Source of the DNA: Filosporella fistucella | Lineage: Eukaryota > Ascomycota > Leotiomycetes > Helotiales | Direction of reading: 5' to 3' | NCBI GenBank assembly: GCA_030077755.1 | Contig: JAQJZZ010000015.1 | Span: 1,364,001 to 1,428,000, forward strand | DNA: 64,000 nt | Shown here: one piece after another, positions 21,545-32,601 of the stretch | How positions within the stretch are numbered: position 1 is the stretch's first letter | Layout: every line of letters begins with the position of its first letter | Made by a program: the position numbers and the translations under genes | Notes under the pieces: model-generated | Told to the model about the DNA's origin: nothing | The model's database searches: none | The model's input: only the letters and a program-made list of their open reading frames with translations

Positions 21545-24016
21545 TCAAATAGGATATGGCCAACAATCGCAAGGATCAGGAGCATACCCAACTGTTATCA
21601 AGTGTTGAAAACTTGGCTCTCGTTTGATGGCGTGGAAGAGGGTCTCAGCTTGACCATCAACTCTTGCAAATCCATACTCAATAAGTCCGATTCCAGGAGC
21701 AGGAGGCTTAAGAGTCCGAACGTGGCCGAGTTGATATTTTGTACATTTATCGAAATACTGCTCGAGGAAGCCACGAATGATGAATTGTTGAGGACCACGA
21801 ATACGCAACACCCGAGATCTTTCTGGATGCTCATATCGTCGATATCCATGGACATTGTAGACTGCCTTGATTCGATGGCCACGGATCCAAATGCCAAGTT
21901 TCGACAGTCCCTGCTCATAGTAACGTGCTGCAGCCTCAGGATGCATAAAAGCAAGTTTCGCGGCGGCATGTGTGTGACCTTCGGTAGCTGGATTGATATG
22001 AACACAGAAAACTTTTCCATGATGCACAGATGCCAAGATCTCGGCCTCAGTAACATCCGTTGGTAGATACGTGAGCCAAAGACAGCAATTCTCCTTATCC
22101 GACAAGGATTCGTCTTGGTACAAATAGGATTTTGAGGTTTTGTCCCCAAGATACTTGGCTCCAGGTTCACTCGCAGACGAAGGTTGACGAACAAGGCCGC
22201 ATTCTTCTTCAATCACCATACGAGAAGGTCTGAAAGGTCCTTTCTCAGATGGTCGTCTTGGTTCTGCTTGATGAGCTGCTCGTCGAATCTTTGCAAGCTG
22301 TCTAGCGGCATCCGCGAATTCAGGATTTGACTCTGAAATAATCTCCTCATCTGACATAACAGCACAGCTGTCGCCGTCTGTCACGACAGAATATCCTCCA
22401 TTGTTTGAACTCGCAACTGAATGCCTGTCCTTTTGTGAGGATAGCCCACAATATTTTGGTTCGACTTACCTTCGGTGTGCCAAGTTAGTACCGACATTAG
22501 CAGCTGCTGATTTCAGGGCGGGCTTGACCTCAGAAATGCTCAAAATATCAAGCTTGATATCTTTGGTATCGATACCCTTTCTGAGGACATCTGAAAACTT
22601 TCGACCACTTTTCTGGTCGTCTATATTGCGTCGCATCATCAGGACAGATTTCGGCGAAATTGAGTTGTCATAACGAACAAGACTTTGCTCCACAGTTGTG
22701 GTTGACAAAATAGAGTTAGAGTTGATCTCCTTATCAGCTCGAGTACGACCAATTATAGGAACACGGTCGGCTTCAGCAAAAGAATTCGGACCAGTACCGC
22801 TTGTTGAGTCAATGGTTAGGCTGAAGTTAGATGACAGTGCGACTGCTCCCTCTTCACTGCTTGTCGGGGCTGTTAAATCAGAATTGCTTGTTAGACTGCC
22901 AATGGTGCTTGAGCCGAGAGCGGAGGAAGGTATGACCTTGCTCTTTTCAGCAATTCCTGAAACCTGTAAAGCAGATCTAGTACTCTTTGAATTGTCGCCA
23001 TTCTGAAAGCTAGGCTCGGAAGCGCCAGTCGGTTTGTTATCTCCAACGCCTGCTGGAACGCGGCTACCCGAGGCAGGTCTCTTGGCATTATTCTTCACGA
23101 GAGAGAATAGCCATGCTCTCCCACCCCCGCCTTCTTTCACTGGCTCCTTATCTGAACGTTGATAGACGTATCCACAACCTTGGCAATTGATGAACTTGTA
23201 GTTGTTTGCAATTCTGTGCACGACACCACATCTGCAGTACTTGTCATCACACCTATAGTCATGAAGTTCCATACAATGCCGGCAATACATTTCTCCATCC
23301 TCGGCGAATATTGGACCAGTTATATTTGTCGGAGTATCTGGGAGCTGTCGTGGTGACTGAGTTGGTAGCATCAGAGCGCATCCACTGCAAGAACGAGCAC
23401 CATTCTTGACGATTGTGCCGCAACGGCAGAATGGCTCTGTAGAATCAAGGTGATGGCGTTCCCCGCAGCGGAAACAGGTGACAACACCATCTTTGATGCG
23501 TGATGTGCCAGATTGTGGTGTGTGGAATTTATTATTCATGGGTGCCAACAGTGGACCATGAGTTGCATAGGGTGTTTCTTTTAAGCTCTTATCATCTCCA
23601 ATGGTTTCTAGCCCTGGGGTTTGAAGTACAGTCGTTGAACGACCTGACAGACGCGGTGTTGCAGGAGTCACACGAAGCGTTTGCACTTCGAAGACCGGCG
23701 GTCCTACGAAATGAAACAGCCCGAGGATATCCTCTTCAATTCCAAGTGCAGCAATTTTGCGTTTCCTAATCTCGTTGTTCGCAGCCCAGGCTGTTAGGTA
23801 TGCTTTAGTCCCGGCAGGAGTGCGAGGATATGAAGAGGCATTGATATGCTTGACTAGCCGATAATTAGCAATCATTCCCAATATGCTACATTCGGACTCA
23901 CTGTCAGAGGGCAAGATTACTTGGAAGGTCGCAGGATATTGCCACCTGTTCTCGTGCGCGAACTCAACAGCAGCGGGGCTCGAGAAATCAAGGGTGACCA
24001 CCTGACCCTCTGCCAT
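21545..24016 (-). CDS. RRM-like orphan family protein with two zinc-ribbon-like modules, paralogue 2
   Basis: Two exons (24016-22470 and 22424-21545) are joined by a 45-nt intron (GTAAGT...GGACAG), giving 808 residues. The ATG at 24016 is preferred; the frame is open further 5' to 24205. Residues about 165-300 carry two Cys-rich modules of similar plan. Module 1 begins CFRCGERHHL, then FCRCG, then CSGC. Module 2 begins CRHCMELHDYRC, then YCRCGVVH, then CQGCGYVY. They look like zinc-binding ribbons. A long Ser/Thr-rich linker follows. The C-terminus has the family's RRM-like domain (ENCCLWLTYLPTDVTEAEIL, KLAFMHPEAAARYYEQGL) and ends APDPCDCW. The layout suggests a nucleic-acid-binding protein; function unknown. 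Confidence 0.78.
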
Positions 24017-26554
24017 ATTGTCGGTTTGTTGGTGGGCTTGGTTTGACTTGGAATAAAAACGAAAGCAGACTACAAAATCTTCATTGGCATTGTCAGTATT
24101 GTTCGCAAGTAAAGCGCATGACTGAATGAGCAGTAGTGGCCTTGCAACTTGCATATGGCTGAACATCAAAAATGCGCATATCGCCAGCCCAGCATTGAAA
24201 GACAAGCAGGTTCTTTGCTTACCGATCCGAACTCCAAAACCTCCAGTTCTCTCTTCATGAACACCAAAATCTAAGGCCCATTAGCAGGCAGCTGCATTTC
24301 CAGCAGGACAACTCTAATTTACATAATGTTAGGGTCGGTTTTTGTCTACTCGCCGCTATTTTGTGTCTGAATAGAGCGCTCAAACCCTAGATTGGAGGAA
24401 AGAAACCAGCTCTTGATCAATCAGCCTCCAAATTTTCCTGGTCGCAAAAGGCTCTCTGATGGAACTTACCAAGCTTGATGCTGTCTCGATCAAAAAAGCT
24501 GGTAGTTTGGTTGAAAATATCGAAGGAAATGTGCAGCATTTAAAGAACATGCAAGTCACTCTTTATTTATGTGATTGAAGCGGATTTCACATCATAGAGG
24601 TGTCTGTTCAAAGTGGTTGTTGCTTGATTGAGTTGAATGTTGGTGGTGAGGGAGTCAGATATTCTGGGCAAAGCTCTGAGGTGGTCTCAAGCCAACCATT
24701 CACTTCGCACCATATGTCGACATCGCGAATTCCTGACGTATTTACACAGATTCACACGACTTTCTCCACAAATTTTTGCCTTCGATAAGCCGAAACTACA
24801 TAATATCACAATTCTGTCCAAGAAGATCTTTCTATCAGAGCCTCAAAGTAGAGTCACCTACAGAAGCTGCCAATCCATTTGCTTAGCTGGAACGACCAAA
24901 AAGGAGAGAAGATTGGGAGCTAAACATCCGTAGATCCTGAATTGTCTTCTTCTGAACAAGAACTCTGCAGACTTTGCCAAGACTCGGGTCATGCCGAGGC
25001 TGTCTTCTCTCCTTTGACTTTGTTGGAAGTATAAAAGGGCTTCACAATTGCTATGCCGATCTTGTGCTCAAAACAAGGCTTTCATCCCAACCTAATTATG
25101 ATAGCCTCGACTCAACCCGGTTTTATGGATCAGGCGGACATTCTTAGGTGTAAGTCCTTTGCAGAATTCCAAGACGTCCTTGATACTGGGCACAATAGCC
25201 GGCGGAATATTGCCCAGACTCAATTCCGCTCAAGCTTCAAAACTTTTTGGGACGTTGAGAACCCGTTAGCCTCCCTCTTTCAGCTGTATGCTACTAGAAT
25301 AGGATCACAACGCCTTCAGACAACAATGAAGACATGGGTAGAGCCTCCCGGAGCGAAATCTCGGCGTCTCCTCCAGAATCTGCCTTGCTCCTTCTTAAAC
25401 ATCAGGGAAGTTGCTCCTCAAAGAAATAGCTCCTCCTTCAACCTGCCCTCCAACCCCTCCGGTCATTTCACGACGTTACTGGTCAAAAAGATAAGTCACT
25501 ACCTCTACTACGCAGCAATTGTCTACCTCAAGGCCAGATACCATTTCCCTAGATCTACATCCTCCTGAGTATCGACATTTCTTTCTTCCAATCCAGTACA
25601 GTTTCAGCATCTCGAGAAGACAAACACCACGACTCGCTGCATGATTACGATTAGGGAAGCATGCAGCCTGTCGGTGGCTAATGTCTGCGGCTACTTCAAC
25701 CTGGCAAGAATCGTCCTTGGTGTTAGACAGAATTTATTGTGTATCCATATCCCTGAGGAATTGATATCTCCTGCCAGATAAATGGGGCACGCTGAGGGTA
25801 GCTGCGGGCATTATCTCTACTTTCTCGCTGGCTGTCTTCCAGTCACAGGATGTATGTTTTCGAAGTCCAGCAGAATAGATGTATACCACTTTGCCAATCG
25901 ATTTTGATGTTATCGTGGAAAGCTAATGTTTGAGGAGATGACCAAGCATACATACTTCTGAAATCGGCGACCACGACAGCGCTTATTACCATAGTAATGA
26001 AAATAGTTATTCTAAAAGGACGCAGCACTCTCACTTTATGTTCCTCATTTACGTCCTCATGACAAGAAGGAGTGGAACTACGGGCTTCGAACAGCTATAA
26101 TTGGGCTTGATTAGTGAAATTGTGCAATTCCTCAATCGATCTTGGATAATATTGTTTTGGAGGAGAAACTTTAAAAAGTTGATTTTGACAGTGAGAATTC
26201 TTGGAATCATTCTTTCAAGACTCCATGTTGAAATGGCGCATAGGCATCTTCAAGGGTTCAAGGATATTGCAATACAGAGCATAGAGAAGGCAACAAGATA
26301 AAGTGAGATTTTGAGATCATTTCGATTCATCCAATGCTTATCTAGTGGCGTCCATCTACCTCAGGCTCCATAGGCAGAACCCTCATGACTCCAAACGCCG
26401 CCGCTGGGGAAGCATATCCCGAACCCCAACCGAAACCCTTTGCAAGTCTAAAGGTGATTATGTTGCATGAAAACGGGCCCAAATGTCAAATTCAAATGAC
26501 AGACCACTCTCCTGCCAGCAGCCCATGATGCTTCGAAGTTCTATGGGACTCAAA
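24017..26554. other. 2.5-kb gene-poor gap between RRM-like paralogues 2 and 3
   Basis: No supported gene. A plus-strand frame from 25053 to 25568 (171 codons) starts with ATG but has no recognisable motif or hydrophobic pattern, and I consider it more likely chance than real. Promoter sequence of paralogue 2 lies at the left end. Confidence 0.4.
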
Positions 26555-28150
26555 CTATAACTTCATTGGAGAAGCTGCGCATGGATCCGGAATGTAGAAA
26601 GCATTTATGAAGTTTTTAAGCTTCGGCTCGTTAAAAATTGCTTGCAAACATGTTTGAGCTTGACCATCAATTCGAACAAAACGAAATTCCATGATCTTTC
26701 GGCCAAGTTTTGGGCAGGATCTGAACATAACTCGGTCCCACTCCAGAACGCAATAAGAACGAAAAAATGTATTCCAGTTCTCGATATTCATGATGCCTTC
26801 TGGCCCCTCGACCTGGATAACTCGGCTTCGGGGCGCGTTGTTACGAACATAACCGTGGCGATTGTACTTAACAACCACTCGCTGGCCTCCGATTACAACC
26901 CCTTCCAAACTTTTTCCACGAGCAAACCATTTTGCTGCCGCTTCTGGAGCCATGAAAACCAACTTCGCAGCTTGTGTGAGATATCGATCGGTGGGAGGAT
27001 TCATATGCAGACAGAAAACGGCCCCTTCGGTGATCATGTCGAAGATCTCGTGTGGAAAGATATTAGCAGGGATACCAGTGATGTATAGTGCACAGTTCTC
27101 GTCGGTTGAAAGGTTTGGATTCTGCTTTGCGAAGGATTTAGATTGAATATCACCTTGATACTTTGGATCTGGATATGTTCGAGAGCATTGTCGCACTGCG
27201 TATGGTGGACAGAGACCCATCTGCATTTGAAGCATTGTCGATGGCAAGAAAGGTCGATGTACTTCTCTAGGCACAGCAACTGTTTGCGGAACTGCAGCGT
27301 GATTTTGGGTGCTGTTAATTTCATCAGCCGTCTCTTGGTCCTTGAAGTTATTGGCTTGAGTATGAAGACAGATGGCCGAGTCCGTACGACTTCGTTGCTG
27401 ATCCTGGTCATCAGAACGGATGATTCCAAGAAGGTTATTTTCGTCCACACCCTTTTTGATGACAACTTCCGGAGCCATGCTTTTTGGTTTACTCGTTCCA
27501 GACGGGGTGACTCGAGCAGGGATTAGCTTGAGGTGGCTTGGATGGCGAATATGTCGAGGTGGGGGACAATTTGGCCGCAGAGAATTGGATATGTTTGATG
27601 AGGCTTTCAGTGCCCACTGTAGAATCTCACCATGGGTCATGTCGATTCGCAAAGGTGGCAAGGCTTGAGGAGTGCCTGTACTGCTATTGTCCGGGAAGTC
27701 TGTCAGTGGTTGTGGTATGGTAATACTCGTATCGTACTTCGACTCAAAAGCAGAAGCTTTTGGATTTAAAATGGAGGGTTTGGTTGGGGGGTTGCCACTG
27801 AAATCTTGAAACGAGTCAACAATTTGTGTGTGCAAAATTACTGGACAATATTTACCTGACGACGCCGGAGGATTCGTATTTGCGGTATGTGAGCTGTTCC
27901 CGTCGGCGTGTACGTGGATATCTAGCAAGTCAGCTAAAGCCTCATCTTGTGCTTTAGATGATATACCATAGAGCACCTGGATCGTCCTCTTGAGCTCGGC
28001 CGAGTTCAAGAAGCCCAAGTCCAAGTTCAACATGTTCAAGTATGTCCCAAGATATTCGTGTCTTTGTCGAGGCGTGTTGGTATGTTTTGTGTTGACCGAG
28101 GTGCTTTGGAAGAAAGGTATTGTTTGGAAGAAAACAGTGATCTGTGGCAA
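26555..28150 (-). CDS. RRM-like orphan family protein, paralogue 3
   Basis: A single open frame of 531 residues. The first ATG gives MPQITVFFQ; an alternative start is MLNLDLGFLNSAELKRTIQ about 38 codons later. The N-terminus has a short helical block, then a long Pro/Ser-rich linker. The C-terminal third has the family signature: STDENCALYITGIPANIFPH, VFCLHMNPPTDRYLTQAAKL, VFMAPEAAAKWFARG, VVIGGQRVVVKYNRHGY, then FRFVRIDGQAQTCLQAI and the closing FYIPDPCAA. It aligns best with paralogue 2 (VFCVHINPATEGHTHAAAKL, FARVDGQAETLFHAI), while paralogue 1 is more diverged. Expected to be intracellular; function unknown. Confidence 0.78.
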   Translation of the reverse strand: MPQITVFFQTIPFFQSTSVNTKHTNTPRQRHEYLGTYLNMLNLDLGFLNSAELKRTIQVLYGISSKAQDEALADLLDIHVHADGNSSHTANTNPPASSGKYCPVILHTQIVDSFQDFSGNPPTKPSILNPKASAFESKYDTSITIPQPLTDFPDNSSTGTPQALPPLRIDMTHGEILQWALKASSNISNSLRPNCPPPRHIRHPSHLKLIPARVTPSGTSKPKSMAPEVVIKKGVDENNLLGIIRSDDQDQQRSRTDSAICLHTQANNFKDQETADEINSTQNHAAVPQTVAVPREVHRPFLPSTMLQMQMGLCPPYAVRQCSRTYPDPKYQGDIQSKSFAKQNPNLSTDENCALYITGIPANIFPHEIFDMITEGAVFCLHMNPPTDRYLTQAAKLVFMAPEAAAKWFARGKSLEGVVIGGQRVVVKYNRHGYVRNNAPRSRVIQVEGPEGIMNIENWNTFFRSYCVLEWDRVMFRSCPKLGRKIMEFRFVRIDGQAQTCLQAIFNEPKLKNFINAFYIPDPCAASPMKL

Positions 28151-28674
28151 GGGTGTTGTGTAGAAGAAGGTGGAGATTTTGAGAAGGCCTTCAACGCAGA
28201 AGATTGGGATTAAAAGGAAGCTAGCCGAGATTCAGGCAGCTCACTTGCGATGACAAGGCGGCGTACGCGAAAGATTATTTTGTTTATATTCACTTGATAT
28301 ACCGAAGCCATCTTGCGAAGACAAAGGAGCTTGAGGTTTCATCGACTATGTATAACGACGGCCTCGATTACTTTCCTTCCCGCTTGTCAATGCTCCTTTA
28401 TACTGTCAAATCCTTTTTGATCTGCTCTTGCCTCTATTGAAATAGGGCTCCCCTGAAAATTCTAGCTAGGAATTGTCATTCACGAGCTGTTTTCATTTCC
28501 TCTCGTTTTGAGTAGCAAATCTCCAAACACTCGTTCTTGCGATACTTTCAAACAATGCTATTGTGTCGAGTTGTTTTGTGATGCGCCGACTAATAGCCTC
28601 CTATCAATAGAAATTTACATATGTTGTGTTTACAGCGTCGTCATTAACATCATATATCATCACTTAGCATGCCA
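28151..28674. other. Gap between helicase 3' end and RRM-like paralogue 3
   Basis: No gene or repeat recognised. The left part is the promoter side of paralogue 3. Confidence 0.35.
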
Positions 28675-31600
28675 TTAATCTTCCGGCTCTTTCTTAATCA
28701 CAGCCTCTTTCTCCACTCCATCCTCATCCAGCGTGCCAACAACTCGAGCGCCTCTTACTCCACGCACCCGATTTGGTTCAGTAATGTCAATTAATCTCCC
28801 CCTTGGCAAGACTGGCTCTGCAAGTACCACTGTCTCAATACCAGCCGGGCTGAACTCCTCGGGCCCCATAGGTAAGGCATCGATATCGATCTCCATATTC
28901 AATAAACTTTTCAAAATGACTTCACTGCCAGCCTTGCTCATGACTTCGTTAGCGTGTTTACACTGTTCACTCGTAACGCATTCCAGACAGCCCTCATGAC
29001 AATGACAAGCTTCTACTCTTCTGACAGCTTGTTTCAACAGCAAATCGATAAACTCAAAAGCCTTCGTGCTAATCCCAGATCCACCCGATCCTCCTTTGGC
29101 ATCGTAGAAAGTCAAACGAGCAGGTCGCTTCCGCGACGATTCTTTCTGAGCAAATTCCTTCTGCGGAACCTTACACTCGGTTCGTACATCTCCAGGCATG
29201 CTGACGACGAAGTTCGGCATCAGGGATAGTACTGCGTGCTCTGCGGCGTGGATTGCGCCTGCCACATTTAGTCGCCGTTCGACCAAAATTTCGAGAGCCC
29301 TCTTCGGAACATCGAGCCACATCCCTTTACTGAAGATGATGATCGGAGGATTATCTACTTGGACTGCATCAAGTATTCTTCGACGTTTATCGATTTTGAA
29401 GAACCCGAAAACTGTCTGCTGGATTTTGATGGCGCCATAAAATGCTCGGGAAAGTGAGTTAGGTATCCGACGGATAGCTTCTGTCTCAATAGGATCAATA
29501 TCTGTAAAGTCCCGTTGTTGTGTCGTCCAGTCCACCTTGACCAATTCAACCTTTGCAATTTTGTGTTCTGGATTGAATTCTTTAACCAAATACGTGTTGC
29601 CTTGATGGAGGAAAATGCCGCCATCGTATAGCGTGAAGAAAGCCCGAGACGCTTCCAACTCTTCCAAGACAATATTCTTGCCATGTGTTGTATCCACGAT
29701 CGCAAAATGTTCCTCTTCGGTGTCTCGAATAGCCACAAATTTTGACGGTACAGGCCGAAATCGATCATGGCAGTGATAGAATCCTAGCTCGTCCTTGATC
29801 ATTCGTTCCTCAGCCAATTCTGGCAGGTGTTTTCCAAAGTATACTGCATCTTCGTCCGGGCGAATAGGCATCTCATATGCAGCACATTGCAAATGCCCCT
29901 CTAACACCAACAAATTCTGCAAATCAACCTGCAACTCGCAATTTGGCTTCGTGAATATTTCGTCCGGATTCTGCATATAGAATTGATCCGTCGGAAAACA
30001 GTCGCCAACGAGGACGGACAACGAATCTTTATTTCTTCGACCAGCTCGTCCACTTTGTTGCCTCAAGTTTGAAATGCTGTATGGGAATCCAACGGTAATT
30101 ACTGCGTCCAAAGACCCGATGTCGACTCCAAGTTCTAGAGCGGTTGTAGCGACAATACCCATCAGCTTCCCATCGAACATCTCACTCTCGATTCGCCTTC
30201 TATCTTGAGGTGTGTACCCACCTCGGTATCCCATAACTCTGGCCATACATTCTAGACGCTCCAATGCAGTCAGTTCATGTTTCACGGCTCCAACAAGCGC
30301 CTCACAACCTTTGCGGATTCTGCAAAAGGCTATGACCCTAACCCCTCTCAAGATTAATTGACAGAACAGTCTGGCAGCTTCCGCCATTGTGTCACCTCGA
30401 CCGCTAGCAGAATCATTCGGGTCTTTATAAGGTGTATTCCAGCATAAAAACTCCTTTCTTCCTGAAGGAGATCCATCAAAATCGGTCAACTTCACGTCCT
30501 CGATGCCAAAGATTGTTTTGAAATGCTCCAGTGGATTGGCAACGGTAGCGGAACACGATATGAATTTGATGTGTCGGTTGCCCACCGCTGCACATATTCT
30601 TCTGAGCCGTCTCATGATAAGAGCAACGTGAGAACCAAAGAGGCCATTATAAACGTGGATTTCGTCCACCACGACATATTTGAGATTCTTGAGGAAGGTA
30701 CGCCACTTCTCTTCTTGAGTTAGAATTGTAATGTGCAACATATCCGGATTTGTGAAAATAATTCTGCCTTCATCGCGAACGATATTTCTGTCCCTCATAT
30801 CAGTGTCACCATCGAAAGTCTCCACAATAGTCTCTTCAAGTCCCGTCATGAATCTCATCATCTCCTTGAGACTCCTCCTTTGATCCTGGGCAAGAGCTTT
30901 CGTAGGAAAAATGTACATCGCTCTTGTGTTGTGATCTCGCTCAAGTTCGTGCAGGACGGGAATTTGGTAAATCAGCGACTTCCCAGAACTTGTGGACGTA
31001 GACACAACGACATGATGTCCATCATGCAGGTTATTGATAGCTTCCGCTTGGTGGGCATACAATTGTGTGATATTCTTCGTATTGTACAAAGCATTCACAA
31101 GATCTTGACTGAGCTGAAAATTCAGATCTCCATAAACAGCTTCTTGAGGGTCGAAGACTCGGTGTCCATCGGCCACAATTTGGCCTGTATACCATTCACT
31201 TTCTTTGAGCTCCTTGATGATGTTCGAGATAGAATCTCTCTCCTTTGGAATGGTTTTGGGAAGTAGACTGTATTCTGGTCTAGGGGTGGTGCTTCTGGAA
31301 TAGCTGGGTTGAGGAATGAACGCTTCAGCTTCCGATTTAAGTGTTGCTTCAGGATCCAATTTCTCCGAGTCGCAGCGGTTCAGAAAGGCATTGATGGCAC
31401 TTTTGAATTTGCCATTCCTCTTTTCAATCAGAGTCATCATCTGCTTCTGACTAAACACTGGCATCTTCAAGTCTTCATCTCTAAGCTTCCTAGTTGCTTT
31501 CACAGCCTCCCCTGTTGTTTTACTCTGGACTTGTCTCTTCAGGTCACCATCAATAAATTCGAAGAAGAGTACTTCTTTGGCATCTCCAGTAGCACCCTCC

Positions 31601-32199
31601 CCATAGCCCAAACCCTCAATTCCAGTGACCCCTCCAACAGATGCATCAGGTGGCGGACCAGCAGCATGCCAGGATTTTGCTCTCCCTCCTTTAAAGGTAT
31701 CATCTCTCTCTGCTCCTCTGACATCGACCTGTAACATAGCCTCGTCAACATACGCAAAGTTCATGCCACCAGGCCTCAACGCCACCACTTGTGCAACTTC
31801 CTCGACTGTCAACTCGCGCTTTATATGCCCCTCCACAGATGATCTTATTGTTTCGAATGTTGTAGCAAGATGTTTTCGAGTGGAGCAGAAGGTATAGACG
31901 AGGTTAAGGGCTCTATGGGTCTTCTCGAGCGATTGGAAGGAGGAAGGCCAGGGAACATAACTTGTGACAGGTTTGGAAAAAGAGGACGCGTTTCGAGCAA
32001 GTGCAGGAGGTTTTTTCGAATTTGGAACTCGTCGTGGTTTTAAACCGCCATCATGTTCCTTCGTTGGAATGGTAGCGGTGCTCGATTCGGAGGCTTCATT
32101 TGAAGCCTCGGGCGGATTGCTTTCTGCATCCTCGAAGTCTTTCCGCTTGCGCTTCTTGACTATTCCGTTTGATACTGTGGCGGCTTGTATTTTAGGCAT
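28675..32199 (-). CDS. HRQ1: Hrq1-type 3'-5' DNA helicase (RecQ4-like, SF2 with C-terminal Cys cluster)
   Basis: A single exon encodes 1174 residues. The basic N-terminus (KKRKRK) suggests a nuclear signal. SF2 motifs are all present: Walker A TSTSSGKS (401-408), motif II DEIH (512-515), motif III SCSAT (548-552), motif V TTALELGVDIG and motif VI QQSGRAGRR (714-722). A C-terminal CHCHEGCLECVTSEQCKH (about 1065-1082) is the four-cysteine cluster of the MZB/DUF1998 region that marks the Hrq1 branch. Yeast Hrq1 acts in DNA interstrand-crosslink repair and telomere control. The fungal protein is expected in the nucleus. The intronless long frame is unusual in this intron-rich window. A 20-G run lies 86 bp upstream of the start. 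Confidence 0.93.
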   Translation of the reverse strand: MPKIQAATVSNGIVKKRKRKDFEDAESNPPEASNEASESSTATIPTKEHDGGLKPRRVPNSKKPPALARNASSFSKPVTSYVPWPSSFQSLEKTHRALNLVYTFCSTRKHLATTFETIRSSVEGHIKRELTVEEVAQVVALRPGGMNFAYVDEAMLQVDVRGAERDDTFKGGRAKSWHAAGPPPDASVGGVTGIEGLGYGEGATGDAKEVLFFEFIDGDLKRQVQSKTTGEAVKATRKLRDEDLKMPVFSQKQMMTLIEKRNGKFKSAINAFLNRCDSEKLDPEATLKSEAEAFIPQPSYSRSTTPRPEYSLLPKTIPKERDSISNIIKELKESEWYTGQIVADGHRVFDPQEAVYGDLNFQLSQDLVNALYNTKNITQLYAHQAEAINNLHDGHHVVVSTSTSSGKSLIYQIPVLHELERDHNTRAMYIFPTKALAQDQRRSLKEMMRFMTGLEETIVETFDGDTDMRDRNIVRDEGRIIFTNPDMLHITILTQEEKWRTFLKNLKYVVVDEIHVYNGLFGSHVALIMRRLRRICAAVGNRHIKFISCSATVANPLEHFKTIFGIEDVKLTDFDGSPSGRKEFLCWNTPYKDPNDSASGRGDTMAEAARLFCQLILRGVRVIAFCRIRKGCEALVGAVKHELTALERLECMARVMGYRGGYTPQDRRRIESEMFDGKLMGIVATTALELGVDIGSLDAVITVGFPYSISNLRQQSGRAGRRNKDSLSVLVGDCFPTDQFYMQNPDEIFTKPNCELQVDLQNLLVLEGHLQCAAYEMPIRPDEDAVYFGKHLPELAEERMIKDELGFYHCHDRFRPVPSKFVAIRDTEEEHFAIVDTTHGKNIVLEELEASRAFFTLYDGGIFLHQGNTYLVKEFNPEHKIAKVELVKVDWTTQQRDFTDIDPIETEAIRRIPNSLSRAFYGAIKIQQTVFGFFKIDKRRRILDAVQVDNPPIIIFSKGMWLDVPKRALEILVERRLNVAGAIHAAEHAVLSLMPNFVVSMPGDVRTECKVPQKEFAQKESSRKRPARLTFYDAKGGSGGSGISTKAFEFIDLLLKQAVRRVEACHCHEGCLECVTSEQCKHANEVMSKAGSEVILKSLLNMEIDIDALPMGPEEFSPAGIETVVLAEPVLPRGRLIDITEPNRVRGVRGARVVGTLDEDGVEKEAVIKKEPED

Positions 32200-32284
32200 T
32201 GTAACTTTCCATCGTAGTTGATGTCTTGCTCAGCATCATTGACGACACAATTTTGGCACGTAAACGCGCTGTCACGTGTCTAGT

Positions 32285-32304
32285 GGGGGGGGGGGGGGGG
32301 GGGG
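32285..32304 (+). repeat. Homopolymer run of 20 G
   Basis: Twenty consecutive G on the plus strand (C on the transcribed direction of the helicase), 86 bp upstream of the Hrq1-like ATG and inside its roughly 400-bp promoter gap. The tract can fold as a G-quadruplex. It is prone to length change, so the exact count may be an assembly artefact. Confidence 0.9.
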
Positions 32305-32601
32305 TATAAGTATAGAAAGTTTCGTTCACAGTGTGCGAGAGTTGAAGTGTAATTGTGTTCATTTATTTTATAGAGACTGTGCTAAATGAGCACGAGAGGT
32401 CCATCAGCGAGAGAATGATCCCGCCCTAAACCTCGCTATGCTGTATGGTATCCCAAACAGTCCGAACTCCTCAAATCATGTTCCAGTAAAGTAAGAAGCC
32501 CCCCTCCAACCCAGGGACATATACATGTCGGTGTATCTCTAAAACAAAGGAAATTGTATGCTCGAAAGTTTCATGCAAACCATGCTATTGCAGCCTTCAC
32601 A

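Noticed and set aside
25053..25568. 171-codon plus-strand ORF
   Set aside because: It has ATG and length but no motif, membrane helix or family resemblance, and no plausible flanking exons. Kept only as a note in the gap entry.
27782..27857. Apparent intron (GTAAAT...TTTCAG) inside RRM-like paralogue 3
   Set aside because: Its length of 58 nt shifts the frame to an early stop, while the unspliced frame stays open through the conserved domain.
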